A stretch of 64,000 bases of DNA from an uncultured Flavobacterium sp. GTDB taxonomy: Bacteria > Bacteroidota > Bacteroidia > Flavobacteriales > Flavobacteriaceae. A program made the translations under genes and the position numbers. The stretch spans positions 124,001 through 188,000 of the forward strand of contig NZ_OY730260.1 in assembly GCF_963422545.1 (NCBI RefSeq), read 5' to 3'. Of the stretch, positions 17,290 to 26,988 are shown piece after piece; the first letter of the stretch is position 1; every line of letters begins with the position of its first letter. The notes under the pieces are model-generated. The model ran no database searches. It saw only the letters and a list, made by a program, of their open reading frames with translations, and had not been told where the DNA came from.

Positions 17290-19170
17290 ATGCGAAAAAT
17301 TATAGTACTATCTTTTTTGAGTTTAGGTTTAAACTCAGTATTTGCACAAAATGCTCCCTATTGGCAACAACATGTTGATTACAAAATGGAAGTATCTATG
17401 GATGTAAAAAACTATCAATACAAAGGAAAACAGGAATTGGTTTATACCAATAATTCACCTGATACTTTAAGAAAAGTTTTTTATCATTTATATCCAAATG
17501 CTTTTCAGCCAGGAAGTGAAATGGATGCACGCCTGCATTCTATAAAAGATCCTGACGGAAGAATGGTTAGTAAAGTAAAAGATGCCGATGGTAAAGAGGT
17601 AAAACAAAGCCGAATTGAAACGTTGAAGCCAAATGAAATTGGGTATTTAAAAATTACAAATCTTAAACAAGATGGAGTAACGGCTCAAACCAGAACATCA
17701 GGAACTATTCTTGAAGTTACTCTGGCTAAGCCAATTTTACCTAATTCAACAACTACATTTACGTTAGATTTTGACGGACAAGTTCCGGTTCAAATTCGTC
17801 GTTCAGGTCGTAATAATTCAGAAGGTGTAGAGCTTTCAATGTCACAATGGTATCCAAAATTAGCCGAATTTGATTTCGAAGGCTGGCATGCAGATCCGTA
17901 TATTGCCAGAGAATTTCACGGCGTTTGGGGTAATTTTGATGTAAAAATCACAATCGATAAAGACTATACAATTGGAGGTTCAGGATATTTACAAGACAAA
18001 AACCAAATTGGGCACGGATACGAAGATGCTGGTGTAACAGTTGTTTATCCAAAAAAGACAAAAACATTAACATGGCATTTTATTGCGCCAATGGTACACG
18101 ATTTTACCTGGGCTGCAGACAAAGAATATGTACATGATATTGTAAAAGGACCAAATGATGTTGATTTACATTATTTCTACAAAAACAATCCAAAAACCGC
18201 TGAAAACTGGAAAAAGTTAGAGCCTTTAATGGCTAAAGTAATGGATTTTTACAACCATAAAGTTGGTGCATATCCATACAAACAATATTCATTTATTCAA
18301 GGTGGAGACGGCGGAATGGAGTATGCAATGTGTACTTTAATGCTAGGAAACGGAACTCTTGAAGGTATTCTGGGAACAGCAACTCACGAAATGGGACATT
18401 CTTGGTTTCAGCATATTTTAGCTTCAAACGAATCAAAACACCCATGGATGGATGAAGGTTTTACAACTTACATCGAAGACATGGCTTTGAATGAATTAAA
18501 GGGAGATAAAAAAGTTGAGAATCCGTTTAAAGGAAATTATGCAGCTTACTATAAATTAGTAGAATCCGGAAAAGAACAACCACAAACGACTCATGGAGAT
18601 CGTTATGATGAAAACAGACCTTACAGTATTTCATCTTATGTAAAAGGAAGTATCTTTTTATCACAATTAGAATATGTAATTGGTAAAGACAATGTAGATG
18701 CAACTTTAAAAAGATATTACAACGATTTTAAATTCAAACATCCTTCTCCAAATGATATCAAAAGAACAGCTGAAAGAGTTTCTGGTGCTGAATTAGACTG
18801 GTATTTGGTTGATTGGGCCGAAACTGCCAATACAATTGATTACGGAATCAAAGATGTTGCCGATAATTCAGGTAAAACAACCGTTAGTTTAGAGAGAATT
18901 GGCAGAATGCCAATGCCAATTGATTTAACTGTTGAATATACTGACGGAACTTCTGAGAGTTTCTACATTCCGTTAAGAATGATGAATTTTATTAAACCAA
19001 ATCCAAATCCAAACGTAAAAAGAACAGTTCTGGATGACTGGGCTTGGGCAATGTCAAACTACAGTTTTACAATTGATAAAAATAAAACGGCAATCAAAAA
19101 AATCACGATTGATCCAAGCGGATTAATGGCTGATATTAAAGCCGCGAATAATGTTTATGAAGTGAAATAA
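17290..19170 (+). CDS. Secreted M1-family metallopeptidase (aminopeptidase type)
   Basis: 626 residues with signal peptide MRKIIVLSFLSLGLNSVFAQ. The gluzincin site reads THEMGHSWFQH (HExxH), with the third zinc ligand Glu in HPWMDEGFTTYIED about 20 residues later. The exopeptidase loop appears as GGMEYAMCT, a variant of the classical GxMEN. An N-terminal beta-sandwich domain (YKGKQELVYTNNSPDTL) precedes the catalytic domain. M1 enzymes release N-terminal amino acids from peptides, and with the adjacent S8 protease it could complete extracytoplasmic peptide breakdown. No type IX sorting domain is seen at the end. Confidence 0.92.
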   Translation: MRKIIVLSFLSLGLNSVFAQNAPYWQQHVDYKMEVSMDVKNYQYKGKQELVYTNNSPDTLRKVFYHLYPNAFQPGSEMDARLHSIKDPDGRMVSKVKDADGKEVKQSRIETLKPNEIGYLKITNLKQDGVTAQTRTSGTILEVTLAKPILPNSTTTFTLDFDGQVPVQIRRSGRNNSEGVELSMSQWYPKLAEFDFEGWHADPYIAREFHGVWGNFDVKITIDKDYTIGGSGYLQDKNQIGHGYEDAGVTVVYPKKTKTLTWHFIAPMVHDFTWAADKEYVHDIVKGPNDVDLHYFYKNNPKTAENWKKLEPLMAKVMDFYNHKVGAYPYKQYSFIQGGDGGMEYAMCTLMLGNGTLEGILGTATHEMGHSWFQHILASNESKHPWMDEGFTTYIEDMALNELKGDKKVENPFKGNYAAYYKLVESGKEQPQTTHGDRYDENRPYSISSYVKGSIFLSQLEYVIGKDNVDATLKRYYNDFKFKHPSPNDIKRTAERVSGAELDWYLVDWAETANTIDYGIKDVADNSGKTTVSLERIGRMPMPIDLTVEYTDGTSESFYIPLRMMNFIKPNPNPNVKRTVLDDWAWAMSNYSFTIDKNKTAIKKITIDPSGLMADIKAANNVYEVK

Positions 19171-19189
19171 GCTTTATTTAAACGCATAA

Positions 19190-19223
19190 AAAAAGTCTCG
19201 TTTATTATTAAACGAGACTTTTT
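19190..19223. terminator. Bidirectional intrinsic terminator
   Basis: Perfect 14-bp arms (19190-19203 and 19210-19223, core AAGTCTCGTTT) with a 6-base loop and A/T runs on each side, between convergent genes. Confidence 0.8.
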
Positions 19224-19240
19224 ATTTTTAGATCTTAAGA

Positions 19241-20182
19241 TTATTTAGCTAAATGCTCTAACATATCTTTGGTCATGGTTTCAAGATCAAAAGTATGTTT
19301 CCAGCCCCAATCTTTTCTAGCTTCAGAATCGTCGATACTTGCCGGCCAGCTGTCCGCGATTTTCTGACGGAAATCAGGCTCATAAGTAATCGTAAACTCA
19401 GGAATATGCTTTTTAATTTCATTAGCAATTTCAGTTGGAGTAAAACTCATTGCTGCTAAATTGTATGAAGAATGTATTTTAATTTCCTCAGCCGGAGCTT
19501 TCATGATATTAATGGTTGCGTCAATTGCATCATCCATATACATCATAGGCATTTTTGTTTCTGATGATAAAAAGCACTCGTATTTTTTATCGGCAATAGC
19601 CTTATAGAAAATATCAACAGCATAATCAGTAGTTCCACCACCAGGAGGCGTTGACCAGCTAATTAAACCGGGATAACGGATGCTTCGAACATCAACACCA
19701 TAAATATTGTGGTAATATTCACACCATCTTTCTCCCGCTTGTTTACTAATTCCGTAAACTGTAGAAGGTTCCATAACGGTATATTGAGGTGTGTTTTCTT
19801 TTGGAGTTGTTGGTCCAAAAACCGCAATACTTGAAGGCCAGAATATCTTTTTTACTTTTTGGGCTTTAGCCAAATTCAAAACGTGAAATAATGAATTCAT
19901 ATTCAAATCCCAGGCAAAAGCAGGATTCTTCTCGGCTGTAGCCGATAAAAGTGCCGCCATCAAATAAATATCTGTGATTTTATGCAGTTCAACAAGATGT
20001 TCAATTTGGTTGAAATCTAAAGCATTCACCACTTCAAAAGGACCTGAATTAACAACGTCAGTATTTAATTTTCGAATATCAGAAGCAATTACATTTTCTG
20101 TTCCGTATAACTTACGTAGTTTTTGAGTCAGTTCTGTCCCAATTTGACCGCAAGCGCCAATGATCAATATTTTTGGATTCAT
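19241..20182 (-). CDS. SDR-type L-threonine 3-dehydrogenase (epimerase-like)
   Basis: 313 residues. The Rossmann motif GACGQIGTEL is at the N-terminus and the catalytic YGISKQAGE (YxxxK) is at about residue 137, with the paired serine in FWPSSIAVFGP. The SIRYPGLISW and GGGTTDYAVDIFY segments match the extended SDR threonine dehydrogenases known from Flavobacterium and eukaryotes, which oxidise threonine to 2-amino-3-ketobutyrate with NAD. They are unrelated to the zinc-dependent bacterial Tdh. The usual partner gene (kbl, 2-amino-3-ketobutyrate ligase) is not adjacent. TATATTTG (20204-20211, minus) is a candidate -7 element. Confidence 0.85.
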   Translation of the reverse strand: MNPKILIIGACGQIGTELTQKLRKLYGTENVIASDIRKLNTDVVNSGPFEVVNALDFNQIEHLVELHKITDIYLMAALLSATAEKNPAFAWDLNMNSLFHVLNLAKAQKVKKIFWPSSIAVFGPTTPKENTPQYTVMEPSTVYGISKQAGERWCEYYHNIYGVDVRSIRYPGLISWSTPPGGGTTDYAVDIFYKAIADKKYECFLSSETKMPMMYMDDAIDATINIMKAPAEEIKIHSSYNLAAMSFTPTEIANEIKKHIPEFTITYEPDFRQKIADSWPASIDDSEARKDWGWKHTFDLETMTKDMLEHLAK

Positions 20183-20628
20183 TTTGAATAGTTTTTAGAG
20201 ACGCAAATATAACGTTTTCGCAAATATTTTTACTTTTTAGAAAAACAAATTATAAATTTAACAACGATAAAGATGCTTTTTTGGATTATTCGCTGTGAGA
20301 GTATTATTGCAGGATTTAATTTAAGAACGAATTTGATTACAGATTTTATCAATTATTGTGTACTGAGGCAGATTATTTTTTACCGCAAAGCACGCAAAGT
20401 TTTTTAAATTAAGCAGTTTTATAAAAAACGCAAAGTTTGCAAAGCTAAATCAACACAAAGCTTTGCAAACTTTGCGGTAAATTTTTCAAATAAAGATTTT
20501 AAAAATAATCTGTGTTAATCAGTTTAATCCGTTAAATCTGTGGGCCAAAAAAACACAGGTGATTTATAGAATCTTTGGCAAAAAACAGACTTCGTAATTG
20601 TAAAATTACTTTGTAACTTTGTAGCTTA
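20183..20628. other. Divergent intergenic region with dispersed-repeat fragments
   Basis: 446 bp without a gene. It holds a candidate -7 element for the minus gene (20204-20211), an 18-bp perfect hairpin of the GCAAAGTTT type (20429-20476), and a fragment rich in AATCTGTG/TTAATCCGTTAAAT words (about 20506-20545) that recurs at about 31927-31965. TAACTTTG (20614-20621) is a candidate -7 element for the lipoprotein-mfd unit. Confidence 0.5.
20429..20476. repeat. 18-bp inverted repeat (CGCAAAG hairpin family)
   Basis: CGCAAAGTTTGCAAAGCT at 20429-20446 pairs perfectly with 20459-20476 around a 12-base loop. The left arm is built from repeated GCAAAG words. A related but bulged hairpin occurs at 27494-27542. 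Confidence 0.65.
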
Positions 20629-21267
20629 ATGTTTTACCAAATGAAATATAAAATATCTCTTTTTCTGCTTTTAATTTTTGTGCTGAATTCATGTCAAAAT
20701 CAAGATGAAAAACGTCTTGCCGAGAATGCAAAAGAAGCTAAGAAAAACGAAATTATTTTTAATAATATCAATAAAGCCTGGAAATTTATTGACGAGCCAA
20801 TCAACGAAGTTGCAGAACAAAAATTAAGTTCGTGGACTGAATGGCGTGATTTCCTGAAAGAACTTGGAGATAAACCCAGAAAAACAATCGGGGCTTTTCA
20901 GAAAAAATCAGCTGCGATTTCAAAAAAAGCAATGGCTTTAAACAACAATATTCCTGCTGAGTTTAATGTTCCTCAGATAAAAAGCCGAATTTCGATTTTG
21001 ATTACCAAAGTCAAAATGATGGATTTATTTATTAATTTGAGTACAATTCCAGATGAGAAAGTGACGTTCCTGATCGGAGACATTAATAAAGAACTAGTTT
21101 CATTAGAAAGACAAATGGATCAGGTTGTGGCCAAAAGCAAAATTCCAAAAGAAGAAGGAGAAGAAGATTTCTTGAGAATGTTAGATACAACACGTGCCAT
21201 TCCGAGTGGAAATTTAGCGCCAATCCTACCACAAAAAATAGATAAAAATTTACCAAAAGTTGAGTAA
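20629..21267 (+). CDS. Predicted lipoprotein, function unknown
   Basis: 212 residues. The lipobox LNSC follows a hydrophobic segment (FLLLIFVLNSCQNQ), so it is likely a lipid-anchored envelope protein. An in-frame ATG at 20641 gives a more typical signal start than 20629. The mature part is charged and mostly helical (KEAKKNEIIFNNINKAWKFI), without a family I recognise. The 3' end overlaps the start of mfd by 8 bp, so the two are probably co-transcribed and translationally coupled. Confidence 0.75.
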   Translation: MFYQMKYKISLFLLLIFVLNSCQNQDEKRLAENAKEAKKNEIIFNNINKAWKFIDEPINEVAEQKLSSWTEWRDFLKELGDKPRKTIGAFQKKSAAISKKAMALNNNIPAEFNVPQIKSRISILITKVKMMDLFINLSTIPDEKVTFLIGDINKELVSLERQMDQVVAKSKIPKEEGEEDFLRMLDTTRAIPSGNLAPILPQKIDKNLPKVE

Positions 21268-24200
21268 AAACGCCTTATATACTACGTATGATAATCTGCC
21301 AAAATCACAGCAGATTGCCACACAATTACTAGAGCAAAATCAAATAAAAATGCATCTTAACGGATTGTTGGGATCTGCAGTTTCATTTATTATTCGCGCT
21401 GTTTTCAAAAAAACCGAGTTGCCTTTTTTGATTGTTTTAGACAATAAAGAAGAAGCCGCGTATTATTTGAACGATCTTGAGCAAATGATAGGAGAACAAG
21501 ATGTATTGTTTTATCCGGCTTCATTTCGTCGTCCATATCAAATTGAAGAAACAGATAATGCTAATGTTTTGCTTCGTGCTGAGGTTTTAAACCGAATTAA
21601 TTCCCGTAAGAAACCAGCCGTAATTGTTACGTATCCTGAAGCGCTTTTTGAGAAAGTTGTAACGAGAAGAGAACTTGATAAAAACACTTTAAAAGTGGCG
21701 CTGAATGATAAAATTTCGATTGATTTTATCAACGAAGTTTTGTTCGAATACGAATTCAAAAGAGTCGATTTTATTACAGAACCCGGAGAATTTTCGGTTC
21801 GTGGAGGAATCGTCGATGTATTCTCTTTTTCAAACGATCATCCGTACAGAATTGAATTTTTTGGTAATGAAGTAGACAGTATCAGAAGTTTTGATGTAGA
21901 AACGCAATTGTCTGTCGAAACTCACAAAAAAATTACCATTATCCCGAATGTTGAGAATAAATTATTTCAGGAAAACCGCGAGAGCTTCTTAGATTATATT
22001 GCTGAGAAAACGGTGATTTTTATTCAAAATACAGATGGACTTTTAAGCCAATTAGACAAACAATTTGCAAGAGCAGAAGAAGCTTTTGAGAAATTGTCGA
22101 AAGAAATAAACCGCGCAGAACCGGAGAAATTATTCTTAAATCAAAGTTCATTTATCAAACGAGCTTTAGATTTTTCGATTGTAGAATTGGCTTCAAAGCC
22201 AACTTTTAGAACAACCAAAACGTTCGAATTTCATTTTCAGCCTCAGCCATCCTTCAATAAACAATTTGATTTATTGCTGAATAATCTGAGCGATAATCAT
22301 TTTAACGGCTATAAAAATTATTTGTTCTGTTCGAATGAAGCGCAGGCAAAACGTTTTCATGATATTTTTGAATCTTTAGATGAAGCCAATTCTGAAAATA
22401 TCAGAAAGCAGTATAATACAATTGTATTGCCTTTATACCAAGGTTTTATTGACGAAGAAAATCAAATAACGGCTTATACAGATCATCAGATTTTTGAGCG
22501 TTATCATAAATTCAATATTAAAAACGGATATTCTAAAAAACAGAATATTACACTAAAAGAATTAACAGCACTTTCGGTTGGTGATTATGTAACGCATATC
22601 GATCACGGAATTGGAAAGTTTGGTGGATTGCAGAAAATTCAGGTCGAAGGCAAAACGCAGGAAGCCATAAAACTGGTTTATGCTGATAATGATATTGTTT
22701 ATGTAAGCATTCATTCGCTTCATAAAATCTCCAAATACAACGGAAAAGACGGAACGCCGCCTAAAATTTATAAGCTAGGATCGAACGCCTGGAAAATTTT
22801 AAAACAAAAAACCAAAGCTCGTGTCAAACATATTGCCTTCAACTTAATTCAGTTGTATGCAAAACGACGTTTAGAAAAAGGTTTTCAGTTTGCGCAAGAC
22901 AGTTATTTGCAAAACGAATTAGAAAGTTCGTTTATTTATGAAGATACTCCGGATCAAACCAAATCAACTCAAGAAGTAAAAGCAGATATGGAAAGCGATC
23001 GCCCAATGGATCGTTTGGTTTGTGGTGACGTTGGTTTCGGGAAAACTGAGGTTGCCATTCGAGCTGCTTTTAAAGCTGTTGATAACAGTAAACAAGTTGC
23101 CGTTTTAGTGCCTACAACTATTTTGGCATACCAACATTATAGAACTTTTACCGAAAGATTAAAAGATATGCCGGTTTCCGTAGGTTATTTAAACAGATTT
23201 AGAACTGCAAAGCAAAAAACGCAAACCTTAAAAGATTTAGCCGAAGGAAAACTCGATATTGTAATTGGAACACATCAATTGGTAAATAAAAATGTAGTTT
23301 TTAAAGACCTTGGTTTATTGATTGTTGATGAGGAACAAAAGTTTGGAGTGAACGTAAAAGATAAATTAAAAACCATTGCTGCAAATGTTGATACCTTGAC
23401 ATTAACAGCAACGCCAATCCCGAGAACACTTCAGTTTTCGTTAATGGCGGCTCGAGATTTGTCTGTTATTACAACGCCTCCACCAAATCGTTATCCGATA
23501 GAAACTAATGTAGTTGGTTTTAGTGAAGAAGTAATTCGTGATGCGATTTCGTATGAAATTCAGCGAAACGGGCAGGTTTTCTTTATCAATAACCGAATCG
23601 AAAATATAAAAGAAGTTGCCGGAATGATTCAGCGTTTGGTACCAAATGCCAGAGTCGGAATTGGTCACGGACAAATGGAAGGCGCCAAACTTGAGGAATT
23701 GATGCTCGGTTTCATGAACGGAGATTTTGATGTTTTGGTAGCGACAACCATTATCGAAAGTGGTTTGGACGTTCCAAATGCCAACACCATTTTTATCAAC
23801 AACGCCAATAATTTCGGATTATCAGATCTGCATCAAATGCGTGGTCGAGTAGGGCGAAGCAACAAAAAAGCATTCTGTTATTTCATCTGTCCGCCATATT
23901 CATCGATGACTGAAGATGCCAGAAAACGTATTCAGGCTTTGGAACAATTTAGCGAATTAGGAAGTGGTTTTAACATTGCGATGAAAGATCTTGAAATTCG
24001 TGGTGCAGGAGATTTATTAGGTGGCGAACAAAGTGGTTTCATCAATGAAATTGGTTTTGACACGTACCAAAAAATCATGAACGAAGCGATCGAAGAATTG
24101 AAGGAAAACGAATTCAAAGATTTATATCCGGAAGAGAACGATATTGAAACAAAAGAATACGTAAAAGATTTACAAATTGATACCGATTTTGAATTGTTGT

Positions 24201-24625
24201 TTTCTGATGAATATATCAATAATGTTACGGAACGTCTGAGTTTGTATAACGAATTAGGTTCCGTGAAAAATGAGGAAGAACTAGTCATTTTTCAAAACAA
24301 ATTAATTGACCGTTTTGGACCAATGCCTCCGCGTGCCAATGCATTGATGAATAGTATTCGTATAAAATGGATCGCTACAAATGTAGGTATTGAGAAACTG
24401 GTGATGAAAAAAGGCAAAATGATTGGTTATTTTGTTTCTGATCAACAGTCTGATTATTATCAATCGAAACGTTTTCATAAAGTGATAAAATTTGTACAAA
24501 CACATAGTAATATTTGTCAGATGAAAGAAAAACAAACTCCCAATGGCTTACGTCTTTTGTTGACTTTTGAGAACGTAAAATCTACCAAAAGAGCTTTGGA
24601 ATTGATGGAAATGTTGGGGGAGTAA
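21260..24625 (+). CDS. mfd: Transcription-repair coupling factor Mfd
   Basis: 1,121 residues from a TTG start that overlaps the upstream stop; no better-placed ATG precedes the conserved N-terminus. Mfd removes RNA polymerase stalled at DNA lesions and recruits UvrA. Domains in order: UvrB-homology region (GEFSVRGGIVDVFSF, about 175-190), the RNA-polymerase-interacting CarD-like domain (GDYVTHIDHGIGKFGGL, about 440), and an SF2 translocase. The translocase has Walker A GDVGFGKTEVA (about 590), the DEEQ box IVDEEQKFGV, TLTATPIPRTL, and C-terminal motifs MRGRVGRS and GAGDLLGGEQSG. The TRCF C-terminal domain is present. Length matches the family; all helicase motifs are intact. Confidence 0.96.
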   Translation: MSKNALYTTYDNLPKSQQIATQLLEQNQIKMHLNGLLGSAVSFIIRAVFKKTELPFLIVLDNKEEAAYYLNDLEQMIGEQDVLFYPASFRRPYQIEETDNANVLLRAEVLNRINSRKKPAVIVTYPEALFEKVVTRRELDKNTLKVALNDKISIDFINEVLFEYEFKRVDFITEPGEFSVRGGIVDVFSFSNDHPYRIEFFGNEVDSIRSFDVETQLSVETHKKITIIPNVENKLFQENRESFLDYIAEKTVIFIQNTDGLLSQLDKQFARAEEAFEKLSKEINRAEPEKLFLNQSSFIKRALDFSIVELASKPTFRTTKTFEFHFQPQPSFNKQFDLLLNNLSDNHFNGYKNYLFCSNEAQAKRFHDIFESLDEANSENIRKQYNTIVLPLYQGFIDEENQITAYTDHQIFERYHKFNIKNGYSKKQNITLKELTALSVGDYVTHIDHGIGKFGGLQKIQVEGKTQEAIKLVYADNDIVYVSIHSLHKISKYNGKDGTPPKIYKLGSNAWKILKQKTKARVKHIAFNLIQLYAKRRLEKGFQFAQDSYLQNELESSFIYEDTPDQTKSTQEVKADMESDRPMDRLVCGDVGFGKTEVAIRAAFKAVDNSKQVAVLVPTTILAYQHYRTFTERLKDMPVSVGYLNRFRTAKQKTQTLKDLAEGKLDIVIGTHQLVNKNVVFKDLGLLIVDEEQKFGVNVKDKLKTIAANVDTLTLTATPIPRTLQFSLMAARDLSVITTPPPNRYPIETNVVGFSEEVIRDAISYEIQRNGQVFFINNRIENIKEVAGMIQRLVPNARVGIGHGQMEGAKLEELMLGFMNGDFDVLVATTIIESGLDVPNANTIFINNANNFGLSDLHQMRGRVGRSNKKAFCYFICPPYSSMTEDARKRIQALEQFSELGSGFNIAMKDLEIRGAGDLLGGEQSGFINEIGFDTYQKIMNEAIEELKENEFKDLYPEENDIETKEYVKDLQIDTDFELLFSDEYINNVTERLSLYNELGSVKNEEELVIFQNKLIDRFGPMPPRANALMNSIRIKWIATNVGIEKLVMKKGKMIGYFVSDQQSDYYQSKRFHKVIKFVQTHSNICQMKEKQTPNGLRLLLTFENVKSTKRALELMEMLGE

Positions 24626-24677
24626 AATTTTGATTGGAAATAAATAATAGATTATATCAATTAGTTTTAAAGCATAC

Positions 24678-25526
24678 ATGAAAGAAAAAATAAGAATATT
24701 TTGTCTCTTGATACTAATTATTATTTGTAGTTGTAGTTCTGATAATTCAAATGAAAGTGATCAAAATTTAAATAAAGGGTTATTGAAATCTGTAGCTTAT
24801 GGTAAAGATGGAGGTTCTGATTATGAATATGAAAATGGTTTTTTAACAAAATTGACTACTAACTTGCATGGTACAATCTTACAATATGAATATAAATACG
24901 ATAATAAAGGAAGACTTTTATCGTCAAAATTTAATGGAAAAGAAGAATGTTCCTTTATATATGATAGTCAGGATAGATTGATAAAAGTAATTAAAGTTGA
25001 TACAGCTGATTATGCAACATTAGAATATTTACCTAATAAAATTATTGTAACAAACCATTATGAAACATTTTATGCTGAGCCATTAAATTTAGTTTCTGAG
25101 GTGTACACAGATAGCATTGGTAGAATTGTAAAAACGGTTCAATTAACAGCTACTTCTGCAAATCAGTATTTAGTTTGTGAATTTAAATATGATAACAACA
25201 ATAATGTGTTGCAAACAGTCTTATTGGGAAATGCCGATACTAATCGACCTGATTTGATTTCTAATTTTGAATATGATAACAAAAAAAATCCTCAATATAT
25301 TAGTAATAAGTACTATTATCGTAGTCTTTATTATTGGATTTTTAGTAATTCAACGTCAATAAATTCTCCAAATAATATTATTTCTAATAAAAGCGCTACA
25401 GTTTCTTCGGCTAACCAGATAACATACAATAGCGATAATTGCCCCGTTACTAATATTCATTCCGTTTATCAAGAAAATTCAACAGTTCCGTCATCAACAA
25501 CTACGGTACTTTATGAATATTATTAA
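24678..25526 (+). CDS. Lipoprotein with YD/RHS-like repeats
   Basis: 282 residues. A lipobox is visible in LIIICSCSSDNSN. The mature part carries repeated strands of the type YEYKYDNKGRLLSSKF, FIYDSQDRLIKV and CEFKYDNNNNVLQ, which are YD-repeat-like beta units typical of Bacteroidota lipoproteins that probably fold as a beta sheet. No toxin domain or active site is seen. Codon use is AT-rich like its neighbours. It is probably surface or periplasmic; the function is unknown. Confidence 0.75.
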   Translation: MKEKIRIFCLLILIIICSCSSDNSNESDQNLNKGLLKSVAYGKDGGSDYEYENGFLTKLTTNLHGTILQYEYKYDNKGRLLSSKFNGKEECSFIYDSQDRLIKVIKVDTADYATLEYLPNKIIVTNHYETFYAEPLNLVSEVYTDSIGRIVKTVQLTATSANQYLVCEFKYDNNNNVLQTVLLGNADTNRPDLISNFEYDNKKNPQYISNKYYYRSLYYWIFSNSTSINSPNNIISNKSATVSSANQITYNSDNCPVTNIHSVYQENSTVPSSTTTVLYEYY

Positions 25527-25630
25527 CAAATATTTTTAATAGTAAACATTAAGTTTTCTTTATCTTTTATTTAAGAAAAATCTTAGAACTAAAAAGTTTT
25601 CTTTGATCAAAATTTCAAAGACAACTTTAT

Positions 25631-26185
25631 ATGCAGAATCAATTCATTCTTCTATTTTTATTTTTTGGATTAACTTCAATTTTCGCTCAGAAAAAAACTC
25701 AAATCATTTTAAAAGACACTCTTAAATCGGAGGTAATTGATCCGCTTCGCCCCGCGAAAGCAGCTTTTTATTCGGCAATTTTACCTGGTTTAGGACAGAT
25801 TTATAATAAAAAGTATTGGAAAATTCCCTTGGTTTATGGTGCAATTGCGACTAGTACTTATTTATACATCGACAATCAAAAAAATTATACTATTTACAGA
25901 GACGAATATAAAAACAGACTCGAAGGCAAAAAGAGTGATTCTGAATATTTAGCAAGATTAAGTGAAAGCCAGCTAATTACTGCTCAAAAAGGATATCAAA
26001 GAAACAGAGATTTATCTGCTTTGTTTATAGTTGGATTTTACATTTTAAATATTATCGATGCTAATATCGATGCGGCATTATCACAATTTAATGTAAGCGA
26101 AAAACTTGCACTTAAACCTGTATTAATTAATAGCGATGTGATGTTAAAGAATGATTTTGGAGTTTCTTTCAATTATTCATTTTAA
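25631..26185 (+). CDS. DUF5683 family protein (signal peptide plus membrane segments)
   Basis: 184 residues. The signal peptide (MQNQFILLFLFFGLTSIFAQ) is followed by the hallmark RPAKAAFYSAILPGLGQIYNKKYWKIP, which I associate with the DUF5683 family of Bacteroidota. Two further hydrophobic stretches (LVYGAIATSTYLYI and ALFIVGFYILNIIDANID) suggest membrane association. The biochemical role is unknown. It converges on the ACT-domain gene with a terminator between. Confidence 0.8.
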   Translation: MQNQFILLFLFFGLTSIFAQKKTQIILKDTLKSEVIDPLRPAKAAFYSAILPGLGQIYNKKYWKIPLVYGAIATSTYLYIDNQKNYTIYRDEYKNRLEGKKSDSEYLARLSESQLITAQKGYQRNRDLSALFIVGFYILNIIDANIDAALSQFNVSEKLALKPVLINSDVMLKNDFGVSFNYSF

Positions 26186-26201
26186 AAATGATTGTGAACA
26201 A

Positions 26202-26235
26202 AAAATGGCGTATGAGTTTTATCATACGCCATTTT
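26202..26235. terminator. Bidirectional intrinsic terminator
   Basis: Perfect 14-bp arms (26202-26215 and 26222-26235, core AATGGCGTATGA) flank a 6-base loop between convergent genes, with A and T runs at the ends. Confidence 0.78.
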
Positions 26236-26263
26236 ATTTTTGTAGTAGAACTGTTTAGATTAA

Positions 26264-26920
26264 CTAGTTCTTCAAGTCTTTAATAACTTTAAATGCAACA
26301 TCAACCTGATCTTCTCCAACTAAAATGGTGAATTCATTTGAAGTCGAAATTACCTCGTTTATAATAATTCCTTCCCACGCCAAACGTTGGAAAATGAAGT
26401 AATAAATACCAGGAACCACAATATTTTCTTTTGGCAATTTTACTGTAATTGATGCTAAATTGTCTAATTTTTGAATCAGTTTTTCGCGCATAAAGTGTTT
26501 TTCAACCAAATTATTTACACTGCTGCTCACTACAATATTAGTTTCATTAACACCACGAGATGAGGTATAAAAAATATCAGATAAAGCGTTGATATCAGAA
26601 ATTAAATCAGCTTGTTTGTTTAAAACCGTTTCAGAAGCGGCAAAAGTATAATCTGTTAATTCAGATCGAACGGTGATTTCACCAATATTCTTAATTACCT
26701 TATTGATTTTATGATTTAGTTTAAAATCCAGCTCTTCAGTGAGTCTTTTAAGCGACATTACAACAGCGCCTTGTTTTACCTCTTTGCCAAATTCACTTTC
26801 CAGTTCGGTCATAATGTTCCGGGAAAGAGAAGTCAGGTTGATGATACCAAGCGATAACGCATTTAATAAAAAGGGTTTTGTTTTGATGTAATTTTCGACG
26901 ATTGAAGAAACGGTTTTCAT
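26264..26920 (-). CDS. ACT-domain protein related to aspartokinase regulatory regions
   Basis: 218 residues with no kinase domain. The C-terminal 70 residues (IYYFIFQRLAWEGIIINEVISTSNEFTILVGEDQV) match the ACT regulatory domain of aspartokinases, where the GI...E/ST pattern binds amino acids. The first 90 residues form a helical, winged-helix-like segment (ALSLGIINLTSLSRNIMTEL, GAVVMSLKRL) that could be DNA-binding or a dimerisation domain. Databases may label such proteins aspartate kinase, which the sequence does not support. It has its own well-formed promoter. A ligand-sensing regulator is the likeliest role, by inference. Confidence 0.65.
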   Translation of the reverse strand: MKTVSSIVENYIKTKPFLLNALSLGIINLTSLSRNIMTELESEFGKEVKQGAVVMSLKRLTEELDFKLNHKINKVIKNIGEITVRSELTDYTFAASETVLNKQADLISDINALSDIFYTSSRGVNETNIVVSSSVNNLVEKHFMREKLIQKLDNLASITVKLPKENIVVPGIYYFIFQRLAWEGIIINEVISTSNEFTILVGEDQVDVAFKVIKDLKN

Positions 26921-26988
26921 AATTTTTTTTCTTTTTTTTTGTAACTTAATTGGGTTGGTTTAGTTAATAGTGATGTTATAAATCTTCG

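Noticed and set aside
26928..26942. Poly-T tract near the ACT-gene start as a frameshift or phase-variation site
   Set aside because: It lies upstream of the start codon, between promoter and ATG, and does not affect the reading frame.
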